DNA of 64,000 nucleotides from the NCBI GenBank assembly GCA_965153355.1, contig OZ231128.1:51460001-51524000 (forward strand), read 5' to 3'. A program made the translations under genes and the position numbers. The notes under the pieces are model-generated. The model searched no databases and had not been told where the DNA came from. It worked only from the letters and a program-made list of their open reading frames with translations. Below are positions 37,686-51,230 of the stretch, in pieces (position 1 is the first letter of the stretch; each line of letters opens with the position of its first letter). This DNA comes from Flaccisagitta enflata. Lineage: Eukaryota; Chaetognatha; Sagittoidea; Aphragmophora.

Positions 37686-37974
37686 CGCCCGCGGCGACAA
37701 TCGCGAAACCACTTGAACAACCACGCGTCTTTTTCCTCAATTGATGGGTAGAATTGCTTTGACTATTTGAACTGCAAAAGAGAAGCGGAAGTGGAAGTGG
37801 AGGGATGGAAGCGCAGAAATCATTATATACACTCCGCTGTAATGGATCCGATTGTCACGGAAATCCGCCCATAGCGGAAATGAAAATGAAAATTTGGTTC
37901 CTCCAAATCACTTCGTCCTATTTCTTTTTTTACGAATCAGACATGAATATAAGATGACAACCTTGGCTTTGAAA

Positions 37975-39268
37975 TAGGGCCGGCAGTAGTTAAGGATTTC
38001 AAATTAACTAGTTAATAGTTAACTAACTACTTTTATGCCTAGTTAACTACTAAAATAGCTATAACCAGCTTCCATTGATATCAAGCATATCATCTTTGGT
38101 AAGCTATATATCTCTCATTTATCAAGTCAGTTTTTTCCATCTTGCAATGTTTTTGAAGTCTATCATTATGGCATGATGCAGTATGGTCATAAAACTAGTT
38201 CAAATAACAAATAATGATTGCTTCAAGATTATATCAACCTTGAATCAATACAGGTCAAACATCAAGTTCATTACTGCCAAACAAGAAGCAAAAAAATCGA
38301 TTTCCCATGAAAAGTAGTTTCTTATCAACACTCTTGTTAGACAGAGAAACTGTCACTTTACAGACTCAGGCCTGCTTCAATGAAGGCTTTTTCTGCCCCA
38401 ATGAAAGACACAGAAGTTGTTGAACAACAAGTTCATTTATTATTTTGACAGGGTAATTGATCAATGAACAAGCCAAATTATTCAAAAATCATGAGTACTT
38501 GTTTCTAGATGATCCCACATCTGCTGTCCTCTGCTTCAATAAACTTAGTTGTCTTATGTACAATTCATAGAGAACTGAAACATGACTGAGAAAAAGACCA
38601 ATGGAGTGACAGACAGGGTGACAGAATGACAGATACTGACTGATAAAAACTCAATACATTGCCATTGATAAATTCATATGCAATAAGGTAAAATAATACA
38701 CGAGATTAAAAAGTCTTTAAAATTTACTTGAGCATTGATAGTCTGAAGAAGAAATAAGTTTTGTTGAAAGGACCAAAGAAGCAATATGGACTGAAAACAG
38801 ATAATTGGAATAACCAAAAAGGAAGAATAGAACACAATGGCTGACAGAGTTCTAATGACCTTATTGAAAGCGTCCTGAGTTTCCAAATTCCAACTTATTC
38901 TAAGTCACTTCCCATTATCAAAAAATGGAACAACTTTGAGCCTGTGATGATTCCACAAATTGGCACATAAAACGGTATCAGGATGTTATTTTTGTATCAT
39001 GACCATTATCAGTTGTGAATTGATGCATGTAGCTGCTGTCTTATAAAGCACAGACGTAAAAATGTAATTTCAGACACTAGTCTGAACAAAAAAGCAGGCT
39101 TACAAATGTATTTTCAACAGCTATGAGTGTATCAAAGGAGTCATCAATTCAACAATCTCTTTTTTGTTTTAACTATTTTAACTAGTTAATTTTGTCTAGT
39201 TAACTTCTACCATTTTCAAAAAAATAACTAGTTAACTAACTAGTTAAAGTTAACTACTGCCGGTCCTA
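37975..39268. mobile_element. hAT-type element with perfect 8-bp TSD
   Basis: Ends TAGGGCCGGCAGTAGTTAA and TTAACTACTGCCGGTCCTA are inverted with one mismatch. The 8-bp direct repeat CTTTGAAA lies at 37967-37974 and 39269-39276. Subterminal regions are dense in AACTAGTTAACT repeats on both sides, as transposase-binding regions often are. The 1294-bp length has no transposase frame that I can recognise, so it is non-autonomous or a decayed internal-deletion product. Confidence 0.9.
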
Positions 39269-39591
39269 CTTTGAAAGGCGTGCCGCAGTGAGCATTCAGT
39301 CACATCTTCGATTTTGTTTCATATAAAATGATTAAAGAAATTTACCGGAATATTGAGGTCCTGGTCAGACAAATGGAAATGCAGTTCAATCAATCTGACT
39401 ACCGATCGCTACATATGAGCGAAACGTTTTAAAGAAACGAAGCTTATTTGAAAACAGATGAAAAACATCGTTTTTTCGTCATTGTTATGTCGTTGTCGTC
39501 CTTGCAAAATGTGCGGAAACGGAGGCTGTTTTTGTTTTGTTTTTGATGCTTTTTTCCCGGTTTTGGTTCTTTTTATGTTTTTCTTGAGTCA

Positions 39592-39614
39592 AGAAAGAAA
39601 GAAAAAAAGAACAT

Positions 39615-39693
<79 letters not shown>

Positions 39694-39715
39694 GAGAAAA
39701 AAAGAGAAAATGAAA
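39592..39715. repeat. (GAAA)n microsatellite
   Basis: About 23 GAAA units, then degenerate A-rich sequence to 39735. Confidence 0.97.
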
Positions 39716-39797
39716 AAAGAGAAAAAAGAAAGAAACTGATACCGTGCGGCGCGTACGCAAGATAGTGGTGCAAATATCTGTATCCTGAGGGTAACCG

Positions 39798-40355
<558 letters not shown>

Positions 40356-40619
40356 AAGACAAAGACAAAAACGAAAAAAATAGATGACAGAGGAAAAGAA
40401 TAAAGAGTGGGGAGGAACAGAGACAGAGACAAAAGATATAGACAGAAAAAATGTAGAAGAGCTGGTAAGCGAGAGAAAAGAGGCGTCAGGAAGAAAATGG
40501 AAGTGGAATTGTCTATCATAAAAAAATGGTCTATCCAAACAAATGCCCAATGCACACGCACTCAAACGTACACAACCGCACACAAACTGACACATGCACA
40601 TTCACGTTGACAGTGTCCT

Positions 40620-41665
40620 TCACATCCAGCTAAAATTACGTAAAAAACACGGACTACTAGTATTCTCAGCTGAAATGAAGAAATGCATACTGCATGAAGA
40701 TGCGACAAGAGGAGTAAGCCAAATCCATAGCATTAACTCTTACAGCCCATGGAGGAGGTGAAATGTGGTCATGCTAATAGAAGTGGCGCGATCGAGGCGA
40801 TCTCTCAATTTCCTCCTATTTACAGGCTTTGAGGCGCTCAAAACCACTCCTCTCTACAGCCAATTTTGACCCTTTCAGCTGAATCTTGAAAACCGCTCTG
40901 ATGGCGCCACATATTCACATGTAATAACATGAGCTTTTGATTGGTACATTGGTATCTATAAACACACGAGACACCTCTTGTATTGGCTGTAGTGGGTACT
41001 ACGATAAATTTGGGTCGATCCTCTCGTTGTATTTTCATGCAGTCTGTGAATTACTGTAGGAATTATGGGCATTAAAGGCTTAAAAACAATCGATTTTAAG
41101 AAACTGAGGTCTCTCGGAAGGATGGAGACTTAATGAAATGAAAGGAAACGGATGGGGAATAAACACTGAGTAAAATATACGAATCAATGAAATCATTGTA
41201 GATCATTCTACCGCAGCGTTAAAAGCTACAAACTATAAATCAATTTCGACAAACGCCCTTTCTCTTTTGAGTGTCAAGAGGCAAAAGGTGATACGTTTGC
41301 AAAGGATGCACGCTGAAGGCTATGAATGGGTGCGAGACTTGGAACATAAAATATCGAAGCAGCGCAGGCATTCCACGCGTGCACCACCGACGTGCACCGA
41401 CGTGCACCACCCACGTCGCCTCGTTTGCTCTGCTGCACGACGAAGGTAAATATTGATGGCTGAAGCGCGAGGTTGATGTTGAGATCGGGTTTAGGGTTAC
41501 GCCAACTCAGCTCGCTTCGTGCCTTTCCCCGGCCCGGCTGTTTTGCTCTCTAACTAAACAGTTGTAAACAATTTCGGGCTTTGTCCCGTATTATAACTGC
41601 CACTAAAAGAAAAGCAAAAGCTGCCGATCTTGCATTAAAGTGTATCATGAAAGAGGGTGGGGCAA
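40620..41665. other. Unassigned DNA
   Basis: The 60-codon frame 41267-41449 is Arg/His-rich, and GACGAAGGTAAATAT at about 41440 resembles a splice donor, but no homology is recognised. Nothing else is supported. Confidence 0.35.
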
Positions 41666-41669
41666 TATT

Positions 41670-41671
<2 letters not shown>

Positions 41672-41751
<80 letters not shown>

Positions 41752-41887
41752 GACCAAGAAAAGACAGAAAGACACGCAGAACGACAAACATTAAAAAAAG
41801 ACAGATTCAAGAGCACAAAAATACAGACACATACAGACATATCCACGAGGTCACGCAAAACGCGTAAAAATACAGATACAAACACAG

Positions 41888-41944
<57 letters not shown>

Positions 41945-41945
41945 G
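41672..41945. repeat. (GA)n and (CT)n flanking a degenerate ACA-rich segment
   Basis: GA at 41672-41748 and CT at 41888-41942 lie about 140 bp apart in opposite dinucleotide phase, so they could form a long imperfect hairpin. Confidence 0.93.
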
Positions 41946-41949
41946 AAAA

Positions 41950-42888
41950 AATGTAGTCTAATAACCACAATGAGAATGGATACATCAATGCAATGATTTG
42001 ATGGATGCAAGTTTTTTGGGGTTGGTTTTTGCTATGATGACCTTTTTACGGAGACTTCGAGGTCGCACGCAAACTTCTGACTTCTGTCGCGACATTTTTT
42101 TACTCCTTAGCTTAGCTTGGCCTGGGGAATTCAATGAAAACCGAAAAAAGTGGTAACAAAAAACAGAAGTATGACAGCAGATCGGATGAGTGATCTGAAA
42201 AAAAGAAACAGTAGAAAAACAATAGTATAGTAGCAAAAGGTTTAACAAAGCCAATTCCTATAAGTCGCGAGCGGTACATAAATAACTGAACAGTCTTGAC
42301 TATTCATTGATTGACTTAAGATAACGTTCTCTTGTCAAATATCGATCAAAACTTGTTTTTTTTTATTTGTTTGATAGCATATAAAGACCATGGACACAGT
42401 TAAACAATTGTCAAATAACGTTTTAACAAACACGCCTGTAGCGAAATTTTTGTGTGTAAAAAATAGCGATCTGGTCCTTATAAAGAATTGCTTTTGTTTC
42501 ATATATTGGCTATGAAGAAAACTGTCTACAACAAAATATTCTGTAAGTCCCTTGAAGATTTGGAGTTCGTTAGAATGATTCTCATCTGTTACTGAATTTT
42601 TTTGCCCTCAAGTCACTAATTAGTTTTAAAAATCATTGGTTCTTATTCACTTCAAAGCGCCGTTGCGTTAGGCCTTCATCGTGGACCGGCCACCCATTAT
42701 TTGGCCAACCTAGATACCCTTGAATTCAATGGATTCATACACTGTCATCAGAATCAAATCAAAAAGAGGCTAATATCTACGTACAGAGCCGTAACAGAGG
42801 CGCAATGAGAGAGGATTCAGGTAAAGTGGTGCAGTGGAGATCGGCGGGGCAACTAGATGGAAACCAGTTGCAATTCTTGGAAAGACCA

Positions 42889-42932
<44 letters not shown>

Positions 42933-43720
42933 ATAAAAAGAGAGAGACCCAAAGATCCAAAGACAGGAACCGAAACAGACAGTATCCGAGACAGAGAGTC
43001 GTGTTTGGATTGGTACTATACCAATATAATGGACTAGGCGGTGCAACTGTGGCCTTGGAAATGGCAGACCTGGCCAGAAGGTTCGACCCGCAAAGGTTTG
43101 AGCTTGACGGGACCAGAAGGGAATTACATCAACAGTCAGTGGACAGAGTTAGAAATGGTTTTATAGAACTAACACCTGTTCCACGATTATTGTTAAAACA
43201 TCACAAAATAAGATTTATCTTACTGATTGGGTTAAATTAAGATAAAGCAACATATAATAGGAGGTACTTTATCTTTTATTTTACTAGTTTTAACCATTTA
43301 AAGCGATCTCATTTACAAGTTATTATACCTTAAACGATGGCGATTGCTCTTGGGATACAATAAACATACATACACATACAACAAACCATATTGCCTTTTT
43401 TCAATAAAATTGAAATTCATGAGCAAATTGAAGGGCTTTTAAAAACCTAGGCAATGGCGCAATCTGCTATCTAGAACTGTTTCCCTTCGAAATTATATGC
43501 TTTTGAAGATGATAGACTGTTTTCTTTGGGCATGCCGTCACATTTTTTACATATCTTGACTCAGCCTGTATCAATATAAATAAAATTCACGAGCAAAAAA
43601 AACATTTTTTACGCTTGGGCCAATGGTGAAATTTGTTCAAATCCCAATGTCTTGGTTTAAATATGGTAGCCTCAAGTTCTTTTAACAATAATTGTTGAAC
43701 AAGTTTAATAGTCGCAAAAG
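41950..43720. other. Mostly unassigned DNA; short GA tract and one HX 5' fragment
   Basis: AACAAAGCCAATTCCTATAAGTCGCG at about 42244 looks like a lone A-type HX start. A short GA tract lies at 42889-42950. No coding region is supported. Confidence 0.4.
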
Positions 43721-43726
43721 CGTTAC

Positions 43727-44130
43727 ATGATCAGCGGTACCCTGTACCCCCAAGTGTGTGAGGGTGAGATGACAAGAGGGGCAGCGGCCCCAAGGGGCCA
43801 ATGACCTTTGGATCCACACTGAACAGACATAGGGTCTTTAAGGCCTGATTTGAAGTCCAAGGGGCCTGCTCTGAGGTTTAAGATGCCTGATTTGAGGAGT
43901 AAAAGGCTTCACTAGAGTCCAGAGAGGAGTGATTTGAGCCATGAGAGATCTGATTTTGGGTAGTTGTAGCCTGATTTGGAGCTCCAGAGGTCTGATTTGG
44001 GGTCTGAAAGGTCTGCTTTGGGATCTGAGAGGCCTGAATTTGGGTTGGAGAGGCCTTAATTAGGTCAGAGGGGCTGGATTTAGGATATGGGAGCCGCAGC
44101 TGGAAGAAGCGAGCATACAGCCTGGCGCTA
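43727..44130. mobile_element. G-tail interspersed repeat, copy 4
   Basis: GATCAGCGGTACCCTGTACC, GGGGCAGCGGCCCCAAGGGG, then a core of CTGATTTGAGG and GGTCTGATTTGGGG repeats ending near GGGAGCCGCAGCTGG. It is more diverged than copies 3 and 7. Confidence 0.62.
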
Positions 44131-44533
44131 GCTAGTTAAAAAACTTGGGAGTGGGGACAGAAATGGAAACTGGAAATAAAAAAAATCGTCCCATGTGAAA
44201 TCATAGGTCATCGGCACCTTCAGGGCTGCTGTCAAAAAGGGACTTACATCAAAAGTCAGTGGATCGAGTTGAAAATGGTTTGATAGAACCAAAAGAGAAA
44301 ACTTGACAGCGATGATAAAACATTCAAACAAAGGATCAGCAAAGCACCGATTTGCATAAGACCATACTTTACGGTGATCACAGAACAGGGTATAAAGTTT
44401 TGTTTGAGTAGAAATCGAGAGATGAATAACACGATTTTGATTTTCGCGCAATGGTGTATAACCAAAATATCGCTTCTCCTTCCTCCTTTTCGTTTGGTCA
44501 CTTTCTGCGAGACTCAGAGTTGCACAAGTTGGT

Positions 44534-45100
44534 TTTTGGGCAGCGGTCCCAAAGAGGCCAATGGCTCATGCTTTCACACAGGGGAAATTTCTCCTCCTCC
44601 TTTCCATATGCATCTCCCCTCCCCCCTGGCCCCCTCCTCTTTGAGACTCAAAGCTCAGTCTCAAAGCTCAAATCCCAGCCTTGAGGCTCATATCCCAGCC
44701 TCAGAGCTCAAATCCTTGAGGTTCAAATATCAGCTTCAGAGCTCAAATTGCAGCTTTGTTGCTTTAGTTTCAGCTTTGAGGCTCAAACTCCAGCCCTCAG
44801 GCTCAAATCTCAGCCCCAAAGCTAAACCCCAGCCTTAAATCTCAAGGCTCAGATCTTAGCCTCAAGGCTTAAATCTCAGCCGCAAGGCTTAGAGCATAGC
44901 CTCCAGGCTTATATTGTAGTATCAACTATCAAGGTTCAAATCCCAGTCTTGAGGCTCAAATCCCAGCCTCTATGTTCTGTTCTAAGCCCTAATGTTTATA
45001 CATCAAGCCAAGCATAGGTCATTGGCGCCATTGGGGCCGCTGCCCCTCTCACTATCATATCCTAATATACATTAAGGGGCAACGGGTACTGCAGATCATC
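44534..45100. mobile_element. G-tail interspersed repeat, copy 5 (opposite orientation)
   Basis: GGGCAGCGGTCCCAAAGAGG, a CTCAAATCCCAGCCTTGAGG-type ~20-bp core, GGGGCCGCTGCCCCTCTC and GGGGCAACGGGTACTGCAG at the end. Orientation equals copy 1. Confidence 0.65.
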
Positions 45101-45562
45101 TGACACTTTTGCGACTATTCTCACTGAAGCATTTAAAAGTCAGCCTCTGTTTTTGGCATTTTAGGTGTGTCATTGCACATTTGTAAGAGGCCCTGTCTGT
45201 CGGTCGATGGGTCCTTTGATCGGTCGGTCGGTCAGTTGGTCCGTCAATTTCAAATGAAATCACTTGGAAATTCATCTCGTTTATCATTTATGTCTCTCGT
45301 CATTTCATATTCAGCTTTGGTTGGGTTTGATATGACTTGGGCTGGGCCTGATAGAACTCGGGAATCCCTAGTCGGGATAAAGCTAAGAATTAATCAACGC
45401 TCAGGCGCTTCACTTTGGTTTATTTGTCAATCCCTCCAACAACAACAGTCAACTCCTCATGTCGGTCTTTAAAATATGACATTAATAACTGACTCACGGC
45501 ACATGCGCACGCGCGAGTGCACGCGCACGCGCACCCGAATTTAGTCTCACAAAATGACCTTG

Positions 45563-45691
45563 TTTTTTTAGTCGCGGACTCGCAACTCTTATGTGGGTTT
45601 GTCCATCCGTAAGTGACTCAGTGGGTTCGTCCGATTGTCCGAGGGACAGTAACACTAAAATCAACGAGTGTAGAAACTCGCCTGCCCCTGC

Positions 45692-45759
<68 letters not shown>

Positions 45760-45779
45760 GCGTGTGCGCGTGTGCGTGC

Positions 45780-45856
<77 letters not shown>

Positions 45857-46018
45857 GGGCTGGGTTTGTGTGCCATTTCTTTACCTAGCCCATCGGGCCG
45901 TCCAACCCGATTATCTGAGTGGCCATTTGTAAAAGTCAGTTGAATTTGGCCACTCCTAGTGAACACGTGTGTAGGGGGGTTTACGCCCCTGACCACCCGT
46001 CCGCGACGATATTGTCAA
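45563..46018 (-). mobile_element. HX element, D-type, expanded by an internal (GT/GC)n microsatellite
   Basis: Minus strand: TGACAATATCGTCGCGGACG (subterminal motif GTCGCGGAC), the GGGGC segment, a (CA)n/(CG)n tract at 45690-45855, GGACAATCGGACG, and the end GTTGCGAGTCCGCGACTAAAAA-like. The outer 3' arm GTCCGCGAC is the exact complement of the 5' motif although the inner hairpin arm mispairs. The 5' tip is truncated. Confidence 0.65.
45690..45855. repeat. (GC)n-(GT)n alternating purine-pyrimidine tract
   Basis: CGCGCG followed by GT with GCGT interruptions. Strictly alternating, so potentially Z-DNA forming. Confidence 0.95.
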
Positions 46019-46107
46019 TGGCTGCGGAAAGTAAAAGGAAAGTTCATCATTAATTTGGTGCGAAAAAGGATGATAAGGCTTTATGTCACTTGCTGCTTTC
46101 TGACAGA

Positions 46108-46109
<2 letters not shown>

Positions 46110-46161
<52 letters not shown>
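46110..46161. repeat. (CT)n microsatellite
   Basis: About 52 bp of CT. Confidence 0.97.
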
Positions 46162-46162
<1 letters not shown>

Positions 46163-46164
46163 GT

Positions 46165-47050
46165 TGGGTGTCATAGACTAAAATTCATCCATTGACAAAA
46201 ATTGAATTAAAACTTACTAACTTGGTACAAAATGCCACACATAATCAAACTCTTGTCAGTCCTCCTATCAAGCAAATTACACGGAAACAAAGGGTTTCAC
46301 TGCATGTAGCATTGGAAGCAACTATGTAAACCTCAATTATGCACAAATCCTGTATACTCTGATTTTCATGGTTTCATGATGCCATGGCCGTCTTTAAAAA
46401 AAAAAGAAGTTTAATTGCCGAAAAAATGATTTGAATAAACGAACAACGGGCATGTGCAGCCCAGTTGAAAACTAGAAATCAGTTGATTTCGATCATCAAG
46501 ACTCGCACGAGCGTTACTCAGCCAGATCAAGAAGATTGAGAAAGATTTCAGAGATGAGAAAAGCGCTACACAATCAGTTGATTCCATCATTTGTAATCGC
46601 CACAGACCAAGGGTCTTTTTCTACTCGTGACAACCGCGTTTTTAACGGACCACTCGGCTTGCTCGCCCTGTTCACGAGCTCGCTCACTCACTTCGCTCAC
46701 TCCCTCATGGGACAGTAAAATTTATGAATATGTGTTCACGCTGTAAACCCGTATCACAGGAACAAACGCGTTTTTCATCTTCACAAGAAACACGCCCTAT
46801 GAGCAGGACCATGAGTCGGTATTGTCCTAACTCAGACGACGGACGAGATATGGTTAGAGGGAGAGAGATTGGAAAGCTAAGCTCACTTATTCAAATCGTC
46901 GTTGGCTTTACTACGCCCCGACTCATTACGCCTTTTATGCTTGAAATAAAAGATAGCGAGTACCATAACCACCACAAGGAGGGTGGATCTTTATGATTTT
47001 TACCACAACCACCACAACGACGGTGGATCATTATGAATTTTTACTATTCT
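46165..47050. other. Unassigned DNA
   Basis: Frames at 46536-46718 and 46724-46996 have no recognised domain. CTCGCACGAGCG at about 46503 recurs at 54285. Confidence 0.35.
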
Positions 47051-47059
47051 TTGTCTACG

Positions 47060-47529
<470 letters not shown>

Positions 47530-47693
47530 TACTGTCGTGTATTTATGTTGGACAATAGACAGTCAATGTGATACCTCCATATTTACATGCCGTTGAAGAG
47601 GCGGGGATATGTGAGTAAGTATCTTAGGAAGATAATTTGTGTTGTTTCTACTCAAATGTTAGTGTTGGAATTTTTTCGTTGTAAGTACGCGTA

Positions 47694-47697
<4 letters not shown>

Positions 47698-47742
<45 letters not shown>
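47698..47742. repeat. (GA)n microsatellite
   Basis: About 44 bp of GA. Confidence 0.97.
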
Positions 47743-47744
<2 letters not shown>

Positions 47745-47746
<2 letters not shown>

Positions 47747-48680
47747 ATCTGGTATTTTTTCTCGAGTGGCACCAACTCATCTTCAGAGTCAAACTTGCAA
47801 ATTCAGCGAATCTCCTTTTTCTCTCTCTCTCCTCGACGGCAGCTGCAGCGGCAGTAGCAGCTTCATCGACAGCCGACGCAGCGACGGACGCCATTGGCTG
47901 CATCCTCCAGAGGATTGGAGAGAAGAGTTAAGACTCGACGACCACTCTATCTCCCCCGCTGGCGGAGTCCGAGGATATGGTGGAAGGTGGGGGGAGTGGA
48001 AGCTGTGGTACAAAGAGGCTGGAGATGGAAGCGACGGGACTGGCATGACTGACTGGGAGTGGAGATGGGATGAAAAGGATTAGAGGCGGGGGGGGGGGGG
48101 GAAGAGGGTAGGGAGGGGGTGGAAGTTAGACAAAAGAGAGAGGGTGACAAGGAGTGGGGTCGAGGAGGCGGAAAGGGCTCAGAGACACACTGTATACCGA
48201 GAATTGAGGAAGGTGGATAATTGGGCGAATTTGTTGGGTTATTACTATTAGCGAGGCGACCAATGGGCAAGGGGCAACAAGATGGGGAACGTGAGTGACA
48301 TCAAAGAATGCAAGGAAGACGGATCAATGTATATTGAGGTTGGTAAGACAATTAAACTGTGCCATGTGTGGAAAATGATTTTGAGAAAAAATGAGGGAAT
48401 ACAATCAATAGATGTGCCTGATGCAAATGGCACATAGACAAAGCCAGAGTCAAAAAATCAACCACTCTCTTGAGGTAAAACTTACGCGATGCTTGAGATG
48501 GTCAGCCACACCGTCTTTAGATCGATTTGAAATATGCAAAACCTTTATAACTTCTTGACTACTGGGCAAAAAGTCTTCAGACTTTCAGTGAATATTGCTA
48601 ACATTTGACTCCTAGAATCGCCACAATTGACGTTTTTATACTAAAGTATGGGCATTTTTGAAATCCCCCCCAAAAATGGG
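47745..48680. other. GC-richer unassigned DNA
   Basis: The frame 47697-48083 is Gly/Trp/Asp-rich beyond the GA tract, and a minus frame overlaps it at 47947-48270. Neither has a recognised domain, and the strand-symmetric openness suggests composition rather than coding. A long G run sits at about 48090. Confidence 0.35.
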
Positions 48681-48887
48681 AACAAGGCCGGATACACGGC
48701 TACCCTAGTCGTGTGCGGGTGGGCAGGAGCAATGCTGGAGAAGGTCACTACTCACTAGGGCATCTGCACCGGAGCCGTATGCTCAAAAAGCTCAAAAACG
48801 CCAAAAAAGTAAAAAGGGGACCAACCAACCAACCAACCGACGGACCGACATTGCGGGGTGTAGAGTCACGTAGCATGCGACTAAAAA
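48681..48887 (+). mobile_element. HX interspersed element, B-type copy
   Basis: AACAAGGCCGGATACACGGC, AGTCGTGTGCGGGTGGGC, CAAAAAGCTCAAAAACG, ACCAACCAACC tract, GCGGGGTGTAGAGTCACG and GCATGCGACTAAAAA. Stem arms GTCACG and GCGAC have diverged slightly. Confidence 0.78.
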
Positions 48888-48889
48888 TT

Positions 48890-49379
48890 AGAGATTTGGA
48901 AAGGTTCTTGATGAAATCTCAAAAGTCGCCTTGATGAAAAAAATTGTATTCACCTAAGGTATAAACCACTACCGAGAGCTAAGAAATATAAGCAGTGGTG
49001 TGGGCTGTAAGGGGGGGGGTGCAACAATTTAGGTCCCTCCACACCTCGTATAACGGTTCCTTCTATAGAGCGCATGCCAAAAGACTGGGCAAAACTATGC
49101 CTTATAGTATACTCAAGGCCCAATCAAGGAGGCACATGCAATGCCCTTCATTCATCAATTCATGTTCCATTATTCTCCAAATATTCGCTCTTCACGCTTT
49201 TTTCGCCAATTTGGCGTTCTTTCTTAATCTCTCATTCAGTCTCGCACCCCTCTCCCCTCCTCCAACCCTCACCTCTACATCTTTGAGAAGCTTATCCCTG
49301 CAACATTCATTGAGATTTCTTCGGCTCCTTATCTGTCAGCCTGTCTGTCTGTCTTTCGGTCTTTTCTTTACCACTTTGC
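48890..49379. other. Unassigned DNA
   Basis: The plus frame 48995-49525 runs into the CT tract. Its first ~120 codons carry no recognised domain. Confidence 0.35.
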
Positions 49380-49392
49380 ACTCTCTCTCTCT

Positions 49393-49482
<90 letters not shown>
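49380..49482. repeat. (CT)n microsatellite
   Basis: CT with one CATT interruption. Confidence 0.97.
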
Positions 49483-49484
<2 letters not shown>

Positions 49485-50031
49485 TCCAATTTCCTCCTCA
49501 AAAAAATGAACGGAGAGAAGTTTGATTTTCTATTCATGAGATTGGAAAGGCGAGCGAGAAGACAATCAATAAAAGGAGGAAATTGCTACTCAGTTACAGA
49601 GCTGTCCCAAGTGTTTAAACCTCTGCTTACCCCTTGATATTGCCCCTAACCCTACGCCCCCCTGTTCGGGCTAAATTTCAACCCTAACTGGATGCATGCA
49701 CGCATCTGAACATTTTAGATACGTCCTCACACTGTACCAAATCGGCCTAGCGAATAGTCTAAAATCGTCAAAAAATCCGTTTTTTTTCCCGGGGAGTGCG
49801 TATGGTACCATTCGCTAGACACGTCCAGTTTGGAAATTTGGGTGGTGCCATTCGGTAAGGTCCCTTTTTCCCTGCAAATTGGCCCCATTTTTCAAGTTGG
49901 TATCTGCGTGTACACGCGTGTACACGCAGCTGCTTCTTTTCTTTTTATTCAGGCGCCTAATCGGACCATTTGCTAGGAACTAGCGAATGGCTCAAAAAAT
50001 AGAGATTTCGCCTCGAAGCGGGAAAAAAAGG

Positions 50032-50095
50032 TGCGTCAGCCAGGAATCGAACCCCGATCACCTGGAAGGCATGCAACCATAAGAAATCTTGACCC
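50032..50095 (-). pseudogene. tRNA-Gly(UCC)-like relic
   Basis: The minus strand reads GGTTGCATGCCTTCCAGG (anticodon-like TCC in a CTTCCAG loop), then GGGGTTCGATTCCTGG (B box) and CTGACGCA, followed after CC by a T7 run that could stop Pol III. The 3' half resembles tRNA-Gly(UCC). The D-arm half (GGGTCAAGATTTCTTAT) is degenerate and shorter than normal, so this is a pseudogene or the tRNA-derived part of a repeat. Confidence 0.5.
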
Positions 50096-50499
50096 GTACG
50101 GTCTCGGAACTGGAAGCAAAACATTAAAAAATTGTTGGTAGATACGTTTTGCTCTTTACCGTGTCCTGGACAAAATTGCGAAACCTAGACGAAATAATCT
50201 ACATCCAGAACACGAAAACTAACTAGCTGAACGAAATGTAAGATAAAACTTGGCAGCTATAAAACTCAACAAAATACCTGCTGCTTTGTCATGTACCTTT
50301 CTAACTCAACCGAGCTCGTATGACATATATACATCAAGAATAAAAGGAAATATGTCAACAAGGCAAACGCTTTTTATTTCAAACATCAATTACAGCAAGG
50401 CACAGTTATGACTGTCAGTTATGTTCATGTGGACGTCCATCTTGACCACGTAACAGTCAAATAATCGGATACTATCCATCGGTTTTTTGCCTGTCTCTT

Positions 50500-50565
50500 T
50501 CTGTCTGTCTGTCTGTCTTAGTGTCGGATTGTCTGTCTGTCTTTCTCTCTCTCTTTCTCTCTCTT

Positions 50566-50609
<44 letters not shown>

Positions 50610-50749
50610 TCTCTCTCTCTTTCCCTCTCTCTCTCTATCTTTCCCTCTCTCTCTCTCTCTTTCTTTCTCCCTCTTTCTCTCTTTCTCCCTCTTTCTCTCT
50701 TTCTCCCTCTTTCTCTCTCTCTCTTTCTTTCTCCCTCTTTCTTTCTCTC

Positions 50750-50843
<94 letters not shown>
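50500..50843. repeat. CT-rich tract with CCCT interruptions and (CT)n
   Basis: CTGT units at 50500-50545, then CT with TTTCCCT and TTTCTTTC interruptions, pure CT from about 50770. Confidence 0.95.
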
Positions 50844-50846
<3 letters not shown>

Positions 50847-50936
50847 GGGTGAGAAAAACGGACAAAGCCTTCAGACTGTCCGTAATTCTTGACTGGCTAT
50901 TAATATACCACAGGGATGTATATAGTTCTATGATCT

Positions 50937-51230
50937 TTGATTATTTTCCCCCTCCTGCCTTTGATTTTCTTCCCCGTGATGCGTCAAACCCCGTTACAAA
51001 ATCAATGGTTTTCCTCCCCATATAGCAATAAAACAGTGTTTTTAAGGTTTGAATAGTGTTAAATTGTGTTTTATTAATCAGTTTTAATGATTTGGTACTG
51101 CCAAAAGTTTTATTTTCCCCAAATTTTCTTTTTTTCTCTTATTTCCCCCTTACATTTTTTTCCCCATCTCCAAACCCTTTGATTATTTCCCCCCCCCCCA
51201 CCGGGGGGGGGAATGTAGAACAATATACAG
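50937..51230. repeat. Interspersed repeat W, copy 1
   Basis: CCCTCCTGCCTTTGATTTTC, ATGATTTGGTACTGCCAA, CCCATCTCCAAACCCTTTGAT and a C-run/G-run pair occur in the same order and spacing at 56222-56510. The two copies match at perhaps 70-75%. No coding content or clear termini. Confidence 0.7.

Noticed and set aside
41267-41449. Small gene with a donor-like GTAAAT end
   Set aside because: 60 codons, no homology recognised, no acceptor found.
47697-48083. Gly/Trp/Asp-rich frame with an overlapping long minus frame
   Set aside because: Starts in a GA microsatellite. Openness on both strands fits GC-rich composition rather than coding.
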